The position numbers were made by a program, and so were the translations under genes. The notes under the pieces are model-generated. The model worked only from the letters and a program-made list of their open reading frames with translations. It did no database searches and was not told where the DNA came from. Below, one piece after another: positions 5,139 to 10,533 of a stretch of DNA of 10,533 nt (positions are counted from its first letter, which is position 1; each line of letters opens with the position of its first letter). Source of the stretch: Candidatus Nanopelagicales bacterium (lineage in GTDB: Bacteria; Actinomycetota; Actinomycetes; S36-B12); contig CALKMY010000059.1 of NCBI GenBank assembly GCA_938091275.1, positions 1-10,533 of the forward strand, read 5' to 3'.

Positions 5139-5991
5139 GTTCGAGGGCCCACTTCCCCACGCGATCCATCGTGGCGGGGTCCACTGTCGACTCAGCGTGC
5201 GCAAAACCGGGAACGACGATGACCGTCGCTTGGGAATTCCCTACGCTCTCCGCGGCCGCTTCCAGGACGCGAACATGCTCCACCGGGAAGTAGTGATCAA
5301 TGTCGCCGTGCACAACAAGCAACGGAAACTCACCCAAGTGTCGGACGCTGTCCGCCGGCGACCACGGCGGCGGTTCAGGCCACGGCGTCGACGTCAACCG
5401 CACACCGCGCCTTTTCAGTAGTGCTCGCCCCAGCGGATTCTCGATTAATCGGTGGACCAACCGCATCACTTTGGTCCCCCGGTAGAACCAAAATCCCGGA
5501 GCGCTCACGCTTACGACCGCATCGGGACGGTGCTCGGGGGTGTGGACACTCCCAGGGGCCAACGCCGCATGACGCAACGTGACCGAACCTCCCATGGAAA
5601 AGCCGACGGTGACGACGGCTTCGCCACGACTCGTTCTGCGCACGTGCTCGACCGCTGCGTCGACGTCGAGCACTTCGTCCATGCCGATCGTGCACAGTCC
5701 CGTGGAACGACCGTGTCCTCGCTGATCGATCGCCAGAACGTTTCCGAATCTGGCCAGGTGCGCCATGACCGCCTGAACTCGAGGCTCACGCCAACTGCCC
5801 GTGAACCCGTGCGCGAGAACAAACGTTGCACGGGACTCCTCCATCGAACGGATCGGCACCCACCCCGCGTTGATCCAGACCCCATCGATAGTGCGGAGTT
5901 CGATCTCCTGTGGGAGGAAATCTCCCGGCGGCGAATCCAGCGCGAAGTCGCTGCTGCGATGGGTCAGAGCCATGCGCCCATTCTGCGCCAT
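5122..5991 (-). CDS. Alpha/beta-fold hydrolase
   Basis: This 289-residue protein has the alpha/beta hydrolase fold and a full catalytic triad: the nucleophile Ser132 in GFSMGG, Asp232 in HGDIDHYFP and His265 in GFAHAE. The oxyanion-loop motif is HGFTGS (61-66), and DQRGHGRST (89-97) is the usual strand-4 motif. A cap-like insertion (about 165-215, ending in a proline-rich TPWPEPPPWSP) probably shapes the pocket. It resembles serine esterase/lysophospholipase-type members; the substrate is unknown. Start is uncertain: ATG 5991 gives 289 residues, while ATG 5973 (residue 7) has CAGAAT six bases upstream and could be a leaderless start. It precedes and overlaps the thioredoxin gene and is divergent from glnR. 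Confidence 0.9.
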   Translation of the reverse strand: MAQNGRMALTHRSSDFALDSPPGDFLPQEIELRTIDGVWINAGWVPIRSMEESRATFVLAHGFTGSWREPRVQAVMAHLARFGNVLAIDQRGHGRSTGLCTIGMDEVLDVDAAVEHVRRTSRGEAVVTVGFSMGGSVTLRHAALAPGSVHTPEHRPDAVVSVSAPGFWFYRGTKVMRLVHRLIENPLGRALLKRRGVRLTSTPWPEPPPWSPADSVRHLGEFPLLVVHGDIDHYFPVEHVRVLEAAAESVGNSQATVIVVPGFAHAESTVDPATMDRVGKWALEHARTP

Positions 5992-6003
5992 GGCCGGAAT
6001 GCG

Positions 6004-6009
6004 TATCCT
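6004..6009 (+). promoter_or_regulatory. glnR: Candidate glnR -10 box (TATCCT)
   Basis: TATCCT fits the TANNNT pattern in the 102-bp divergent gap between the hydrolase and glnR, and would give a leader of about 78 bases. No convincing -35 lies 16-18 bases upstream. Nothing else gene-like occurs in this gap. Confidence 0.25.
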
Positions 6010-6061
6010 TACCTCCCGTCAGAACATCGGGCGGCACACGAAGGACCCACGGCTCCTTCCC

Positions 6062-6077
6062 GTAACGCCCCGAGCAC
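6062..6077 (+). promoter_or_regulatory. GlnR-box-like element just upstream of glnR
   Basis: GTAAC, six bases, then AGCAC resembles the actinobacterial GlnR site GTnAC-n6-GnAAC. The first half fits perfectly; the second keeps only the final AC. Its position immediately before the glnR ribosome site would suit autoregulation, but chance occurrence is likely enough that this is tentative. Confidence 0.22.
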
Positions 6078-6084
6078 AAGGAGG
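6078..6084 (+). promoter_or_regulatory. glnR: Strong ribosome binding site for glnR (AAGGAGG)
   Basis: AAGGAGG lies nine bases before ATG 6094, a near-ideal Shine-Dalgarno sequence and the strongest in the window. It fixes the glnR start at 6094 against the much longer open frame that begins far upstream, inside the hydrolase gene. Confidence 0.85.
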
Positions 6085-6093
6085 CGGGAACCT

Positions 6094-6846
6094 ATGCGCC
6101 TGATCCTCCTCACCCGAGCGATGGAGTCCTCTGCAGAGGTGCTCCCCTCGTTAGGTCTGCTCGGCCATCACGTGCGGGTGCTCTCCGCCGAGCCGACCGC
6201 TCTGCTGTCCGCCCCAGATGCCGACGCTCTCCTCATCGACGGTCGCCGCGACCTTCCCGCTGTGCGCGGCCTGACCCGCCTGCTCCGGCAGACCGGTGTG
6301 GACATACCGATTGTCCTGGTGACGACCGAAGGCGGCCTACCCGCGATCCAATGGGACTGGGGCATGGACGAGGTTCTCGTCGACACCACCTCGCCCGCGG
6401 AGGTCGAAGCTCGCCTGCGCTTGGCCGTCTCGCGCACCGAGCCAGAAGCGGCCGGTCCGGCTAGCGACCCGGAAGAGATCCACGCAGGGGATCTCCACAT
6501 CGACGAGGCCAGTTATGCGGCGAAGTTACGCGGGCGCACCCTGGACCTGACGTTCAAGGAATTCGAGCTCTTGAAATTTCTCGCCCAGCATCCGGGACGC
6601 GTCTTCACGCGGGCCGTTCTCCTGCAAGAGGTCTGGGGGTACGACTACTTCGGTGGCACCCGGACGGTCGATGTGCATGTTCGACGACTGCGGGCGAAGT
6701 TGGGGCCGGAACACGAGGCTCTGATCGGCACGGTCCGAAATGTGGGCTACCGCTTCGTTCCCGAGCGTGCTGATCCACAGACGATGGCCACCCTCGACGA
6801 GATTCCCGTCGACGAGACACGAACCCCCATCGACGATCGCTCGTGA
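6094..6846 (+). CDS. glnR: GlnR-type orphan response regulator (global nitrogen regulator)
   Basis: This 250-residue OmpR-type regulator is nearly identical in plan to actinobacterial GlnR, which controls glutamine synthetase, ammonium uptake and nitrate assimilation genes. The N-terminal atypical receiver (about 1-115) contains LIDGRRDLPAVR with Asp49, the position of the GlnR Asp50 that stabilises the dimer without classical phosphorylation. The winged-helix domain (about 131-222) carries LDLTFKEFELLKFLAQHPGR and the recognition region GGTRTVDVHVRRLRAKLG, ending IGTVRNVGYRFV. No histidine kinase gene lies beside it, as expected for an orphan regulator. The start is fixed by a strong ribosome site. 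It is 4 bp upstream of mshD, matching the M. tuberculosis order glnR (Rv0818) then mshD (Rv0819), so the two are probably co-transcribed. The last 28 residues are acidic and variable. Confidence 0.95.
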   Translation: MRLILLTRAMESSAEVLPSLGLLGHHVRVLSAEPTALLSAPDADALLIDGRRDLPAVRGLTRLLRQTGVDIPIVLVTTEGGLPAIQWDWGMDEVLVDTTSPAEVEARLRLAVSRTEPEAAGPASDPEEIHAGDLHIDEASYAAKLRGRTLDLTFKEFELLKFLAQHPGRVFTRAVLLQEVWGYDYFGGTRTVDVHVRRLRAKLGPEHEALIGTVRNVGYRFVPERADPQTMATLDEIPVDETRTPIDDRS

Positions 6847-6850
6847 CGAC

Positions 6851-7867
6851 ATGAGCGACTCTTCGCTCGGTGCGTTCAGCCTGGACCACACGAACGATCT
6901 TTCGCAGCAGGAAGTTTCTGAACTTCAGAGCCTGCTCGCAGCCGCCACGGACAACGATGGTGTTCGCCCGTTGAGCGAACATGTCTGGCTGCACCTCGTG
7001 CGCGGCGGAGACGATCACTCCGAGCACCTTCTGGTGCACAACGGCGATGAATCAATCGTCGGCTACGCGCACCTCGATAGAACGGACATGGTCGATGGAC
7101 CGAGTGCCGAGATCGTTGTGCATCCTGAGTTTCGCCAACAGGGCATCGGTCACGCAGTTCTTCGAGAGCTCGTGGAGGTCTCCCACGGCACCCTTCGACT
7201 GTGGGCGCACGGCGAGAACTCCGCGGCTAACGGACTTGCCCAGTCGATGGGACTGCGGCGCCACCGTGTGCTCTGGCAGATGCGTCGCTCGCTTCATTCA
7301 TCCATTCCCGACCCTGTCTTTCCGGACGGGATACGACTCGAGTCCTTCGACGTCGGTCACGACGAGCAGGCCATGCTCGACCTCAACTCGCGTTCCTTCA
7401 CTGATCTTCCCGATCAGGGGACATGGACGATGGATGATCTCCAGCGACGACAAGGCGAAGACTGGTTCGATCCCGGTGGCCTCCTGATGGCGTGGCTCGA
7501 CGAGCCATCCCGTCCCTCGAATGGTGCGCGGGAGCTTGCTGGATTCCACTGGACGAAGGTTCACGGATCTACCGGTCCACGCGATTCAGTGGACGACGCC
7601 CGGTCGAGTCCACCTCGCCCTGACTCAGCCCAGCACGGGCACCGCGCGATCGGAGAGGTCTACGTCTTGGCCGTGGCGCCCCCCTGGCGCGGTTCCGGGC
7701 TGGGTCGAGCACTCACCCTCGCCGGTCTTCACCACCTTCGGCGACGGGGGCTCGACCAGGTCATGCTGTATGTAGACGCTTCCAACCTTCCGGCTATTCG
7801 CCTGTATGAGGGGTTGGGATTCGTTCGATGGGACACCGACATCATGTACCGAACGCCTCGGAGTTGA
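6851..7867 (+). CDS. mshD: Mycothiol synthase
   Basis: This 338-residue tandem-GNAT acetyltransferase catalyses the last step of mycothiol synthesis: acetyl-CoA plus Cys-GlcN-Ins gives mycothiol, the actinobacterial counterpart of glutathione. The first GNAT domain has IVVHPEFRQQGIG (acetyl-CoA loop, residues 95-100), the second LAVAPPWRGSGLG (280-285). MshD hallmarks are GFHWTK (231-236), GEVYVLAV (268-275) and the C-terminal LYVDASNLPAIRLYEGLGF. Between FHWTK and GEVYV there are about 30 residues, polar and Pro/Ser/Asp/Arg-rich, some 20 more than I recall for M. tuberculosis MshD; they probably form a flexible loop. Start: ATG 6851, 4 bp after the glnR stop and without its own ribosome site, suggesting coupling. 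ppk follows 48 bp downstream. Confidence 0.95.
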   Translation: MSDSSLGAFSLDHTNDLSQQEVSELQSLLAAATDNDGVRPLSEHVWLHLVRGGDDHSEHLLVHNGDESIVGYAHLDRTDMVDGPSAEIVVHPEFRQQGIGHAVLRELVEVSHGTLRLWAHGENSAANGLAQSMGLRRHRVLWQMRRSLHSSIPDPVFPDGIRLESFDVGHDEQAMLDLNSRSFTDLPDQGTWTMDDLQRRQGEDWFDPGGLLMAWLDEPSRPSNGARELAGFHWTKVHGSTGPRDSVDDARSSPPRPDSAQHGHRAIGEVYVLAVAPPWRGSGLGRALTLAGLHHLRRRGLDQVMLYVDASNLPAIRLYEGLGFVRWDTDIMYRTPRS

Positions 7868-7915
7868 CACCGAGACAGCAAACGGTGGTTTACCTGCCTA
7901 TGGCACCATCGGAGA

Positions 7916-10069
7916 GTGACCACCCACGATTTCTCCGATACCAGCGCGCTCGCGCCCATATCCGAGGATCGACCCTTGCCCCCAAGCTCCGAGTCCGATC
8001 TTCCCGATGACCGCTTCCTCGATCGAGAACTCTCCTGGCTCGCCTTCAACCAACGGGTTCTCGATCTCAGCCAAGACCCGGAACTCCCTTTGCTGGAACG
8101 CACCAAGTTCCTGGCGATCTTCGCCAGCAACCTGGACGAGTTCTTCATGGTTCGGGTGGCCGGACTCAAACGGCGGATCGCAACCGGCATCGCCGTACGA
8201 GCCGCCAGCGGTTTCACGCCGCGAGAAGTCCTGGAAGCTATCTGGGCTCGGGCGTACGAACTTCAGCTCCGCCAGGCGGACATCTTTCGGTTCGACGTTC
8301 GACCCGACCTGGAGGCGGCGGGAATCAATCTCCTGCGCTGGGAGGAACTCACGCCAGCCGAGATGACGGAGATGGATCGTTTCTTCGACAACAAGGTCTT
8401 CCCCATCCTGACTCCCCTCGCTGTCGATCCGTCACACCCTTTCCCCTACATCAGTGGGCTGTCGCTGAATCTCGCCGTCGTGGTGCGAAATCCCGCGACG
8501 GGCACCGAACTCTTCGCACGAGTCAAAGTTCCACCACTTCTTCCGCGCTTCGTCAAAGTCGGCGATCAACGCTACGTGCCCCTCGAAGACATCATCGCCG
8601 CCCACCTCGACGAGCTCTTCCCTGGAATGGAGATCTGCGAGCATCACGCGTTCCGCGTCACCCGTAACGAGGACTTCGAAGTCGAAGAAGATGATGCCGA
8701 GAATCTTCTAAAGGCACTGGAGCGCGAATTGGTACGCCGCCGCTTCGGGCCGCCTGTTCGTCTCGAAGTCGAAGAAACAATCGATGCGCACGTCCTGGAT
8801 TTGCTGGTGAGCGAACTGGACGTCAGTGAGGCGGAGGTCTTCCGTCTTCCCGGCCCTCTCGATATGACGGGTCTCTGGACGATCGTGGGCCTCGACCGCG
8901 ACGATCTCAAACAGCGGAAGTTCGTCCCGAAGACTTCGCGTCAACTCAGCGAGGTAGAGAGCGCTCAAGCCCCTGATGTGCTCTCCGTTGTTCGCGAGAG
9001 AGACGTGCTCCTGCATCACCCGTACGACTCGTTCTCCACAAGCGTTCAACTCTTTCTCGAGCAAGCGGCGATAGATCCACACGTTCTGGCGATCAAGCAG
9101 ACTCTCTACCGCACGTCCGGTGATTCACCCATCGTGGATGCCCTGATCCGTGCCGCCGAAGAGGGCAAGCAAGTCCTAGCGATCGTTGAGATCAAAGCTC
9201 GCTTCGACGAGCAGAACAACATCGAGTGGGCACGAAAACTCGAGCAAGCTGGCGTGCACGTCGTGTACGGCCTCGTTGGGTTGAAGACCCACAGCAAATT
9301 GTCGATGGTCGTTCGTGACGAGGGCGGTCAGCTTCGTCGCTACTGTCACATTGGCACCGGGAACTACCACCCCAAGACGGCTCGCTTGTACGAAGACTTC
9401 GGCTTGCTGACGTCCAAGCCCGACATAGGCGAAGATATCTCGAACCTGTTCAACGTTCTCTCCGGATATTCCCGCAATACCGAGTACCAACGATTGATCA
9501 TCGCCCCGCATTCCGTGCGGTCCGGGCTTATCGAACGCATCAATCGGGAAATCAACCACCACCTGGCAGGGCGGCCATCCGGCATCCGCATCAAGTGCAA
9601 CGCAGTGGTGGACGAGGAGACCATCGATGCGCTGTACCGAGCGTCGGCGGTCGGGGTGCCGATCGACATTTGGGTGCGGGGGACGTGCGCCCTTCGCCCC
9701 GGGATGCCCGGTGTGAGTGAGACCATCCGCGTGCGCAGCATCGTCGGACGTTTCCTCGAGCATTCGCGGGCCTACTGCTTCACGAACGGTGGCAACCACT
9801 CGGCGTGGATCGGGTCGGCTGATCTGATGCATCGAAACTTGGATCGAAGGGTCGAAGCGCTCGTAAGCCTCGCAGACCCCGAGCACGTCGCGGAGGTCTA
9901 CGACCTCTTCGACCTCGCCTTCGCTCCCAATACCGCCGCATGGGATCTCGATGTTCACGGTTCATGGAATCGCCAACTCACCGACGAGTCGGGGTCTGCA
10001 CTCCAGGACTTCCAGGAGTACCTCATTCGCGAGAAGACCAAACGCACCACCGCACTGGGGAGCGCGTGA
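7916..10069 (+). CDS. ppk: Polyphosphate kinase 1
   Basis: This 717-residue protein is a full-length PPK1, which reversibly polymerises the gamma-phosphate of ATP into inorganic polyphosphate; actinobacterial members are often annotated RNA-degradosome polyphosphate kinase. The N domain opens with LDRELSWLAFNQRVL and LLERTKFLAIFASNLDEFFMVRV (about 36-79). The two catalytic phospholipase-D-like domains hold YCHIGTGNYHPKTARLYEDF with the autophosphorylated His478, and LEHSRAYCF with His616 (E. coli His435 and His592). The first 33 residues are acidic and probably disordered. Start: GTG 7916; the GGAGA before it abuts the start codon, so initiation may be leaderless or coupled. Its stop overlaps the start of the CYTH gene by 4 bp. 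It probably belongs to the glnR-mshD transcript, though the 48-bp gap could hold its own promoter. Confidence 0.96.
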   Translation: MTTHDFSDTSALAPISEDRPLPPSSESDLPDDRFLDRELSWLAFNQRVLDLSQDPELPLLERTKFLAIFASNLDEFFMVRVAGLKRRIATGIAVRAASGFTPREVLEAIWARAYELQLRQADIFRFDVRPDLEAAGINLLRWEELTPAEMTEMDRFFDNKVFPILTPLAVDPSHPFPYISGLSLNLAVVVRNPATGTELFARVKVPPLLPRFVKVGDQRYVPLEDIIAAHLDELFPGMEICEHHAFRVTRNEDFEVEEDDAENLLKALERELVRRRFGPPVRLEVEETIDAHVLDLLVSELDVSEAEVFRLPGPLDMTGLWTIVGLDRDDLKQRKFVPKTSRQLSEVESAQAPDVLSVVRERDVLLHHPYDSFSTSVQLFLEQAAIDPHVLAIKQTLYRTSGDSPIVDALIRAAEEGKQVLAIVEIKARFDEQNNIEWARKLEQAGVHVVYGLVGLKTHSKLSMVVRDEGGQLRRYCHIGTGNYHPKTARLYEDFGLLTSKPDIGEDISNLFNVLSGYSRNTEYQRLIIAPHSVRSGLIERINREINHHLAGRPSGIRIKCNAVVDEETIDALYRASAVGVPIDIWVRGTCALRPGMPGVSETIRVRSIVGRFLEHSRAYCFTNGGNHSAWIGSADLMHRNLDRRVEALVSLADPEHVAEVYDLFDLAFAPNTAAWDLDVHGSWNRQLTDESGSALQDFQEYLIREKTKRTTALGSA

Positions 10070-10533
10070 GAAGCACCACCGAACATCGAGAGATCGAGAT
10101 TAAGTTCCGGATCCCTGCGGATCTGATCATCAACATCGGCGACATTCTGGCGTCGACACATCACATCGGTGAGCCCCTGGACCATCGGTCGATGGACGCG
10201 ACCTACTACGACACCGCATCGCTTTCGCTTATTCGATGGGGGGTGACCCTTCGTCGCCGTTCGGGTGGAGGGGACGACGGCTGGCACATGAAATTGCCGC
10301 TTCGTTATTCCGATGCGGGCGCACCTGCACACGGAATGGACGAGATCCACGTCGACGGCACCGCCTCGTTGATACCGTCCCCCCTCGTGTCTATCGCTTC
10401 GCCCCTGATTCGACGCCAAGAACTCGTGCCGGTGGCGCGCGTGATGACCGAACGATCTCCCTTCCTCGTCCGTGATGACCAGGGCGAGATTCTCGTCGAG
10501 GTGGTCGACGATTGGGTAGCCCTCGAGGGTTTT
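10066..10533 (+). CDS. CYTH-domain protein, probable CYTH-CHAD (partial, right edge)
   Basis: The frame begins with GTG 10066, overlapping the ppk stop as GTGA, and is open for 156 codons to the window end. Residues 9-13 are EIEIK, the ExExK metal/triphosphate signature of CYTH (triphosphate tunnel metalloenzyme) proteins. Further tunnel residues follow: YYDTASLSLIRWGVTLRRR (about 67-85), HMKLP (94-98) and the acidic EVVDDWVALEG near the edge. In Actinobacteria such genes usually continue into a C-terminal CHAD domain, an alpha-helical histidine-rich module that binds polyphosphate; the CHAD part lies outside this window. Overlap with ppk suggests it hydrolyses or binds polyphosphate or triphosphate made by PPK1. 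This role is inferred; no CHAD sequence is seen here. Confidence 0.93.
   Translation, partial: MRSTTEHREIEIKFRIPADLIINIGDILASTHHIGEPLDHRSMDATYYDTASLSLIRWGVTLRRRSGGGDDGWHMKLPLRYSDAGAPAHGMDEIHVDGTASLIPSPLVSIASPLIRRQELVPVARVMTERSPFLVRDDQGEILVEVVDDWVALEGF

Noticed and set aside
5452..6093. Long upstream extension of the glnR reading frame
   Set aside because: It lies antisense to the hydrolase gene and has no family match. GlnR proteins begin at MRLILLT, preceded here by AAGGAGG.
7864..7869. Exact TTGACA -35 box at the mshD stop, as a ppk promoter
   Set aside because: No acceptable -10 hexamer occurs 16-19 bases downstream; the sequences there are GGTTTA/GTTTAC-like.
7888..7907. PHO-box-like GTTTACC before ppk
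   Set aside because: PhoP boxes are 11-base direct repeats of GTTCACC. The next ACC here is 13 bases away and the rest does not match.

Overview
The window is GC-rich, densely coded bacterial DNA from an actinomycete-type actinobacterium (class Actinomycetes), probably not one of the well-studied genera. The diagnostic genes are mycothiol synthase (mycothiol is made only by Actinobacteria), an orphan GlnR-type nitrogen regulator directly upstream of mshD as in mycobacteria, a Nur-like nickel Fur protein, an actinobacterial nitrobindin-type FABP protein, and a CYTH(-CHAD) gene overlapping ppk. Several starts lack a Shine-Dalgarno sequence but have a TANNNT hexamer six bases before the start codon, the usual sign of leaderless transcription in this class.

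Layout. (1) 1-1954, minus strand: an APC-family amino-acid permease, then a small XRE/Cro-type regulator, then the first 87 codons of a lysine/alanine/threonine-rich protein that overlaps the regulator by 4 bp and leaves the window at base 1. The regulator has a palindromic operator-like site just upstream. (2) 2009-2479, plus strand: D-aminoacyl-tRNA deacylase (dtd), divergent from the permease and convergent with the next block. (3) 2530-4747, minus strand: an operon reading small 33-residue membrane protein -> nitrobindin-like heme protein -> Nur-like metal regulator -> YgfZ folate-binding protein. (4) 4812-5991, minus strand: an alpha/beta hydrolase overlapping a thioredoxin-like protein. 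(5) 6094 to the right edge, plus strand: glnR -> mshD -> ppk -> CYTH-domain protein (cut by the window end), a likely operon with a 4-bp gap, a 48-bp gap and a 4-bp overlap.

Working together: block 3 combines metal sensing (Nur), probable heme/NO or peroxynitrite chemistry (nitrobindin) and Fe-S cluster maintenance (YgfZ), which suggests a metal/redox homeostasis unit. Block 5 combines nitrogen regulation (GlnR), the last step of mycothiol synthesis (MshD) and polyphosphate synthesis (PPK1 with a CYTH/CHAD partner).

No gene-free stretch exceeds about 100 bases; the longest is 5992-6093, between the hydrolase and glnR. I saw no tRNA, rRNA, CRISPR array, insertion sequence or phage gene. The window is mostly conserved actinobacterial core genome. 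The least described element is the unrecognised 33-residue membrane protein that opens the Nur operon; there is no evidence for a wholly novel multi-gene system.
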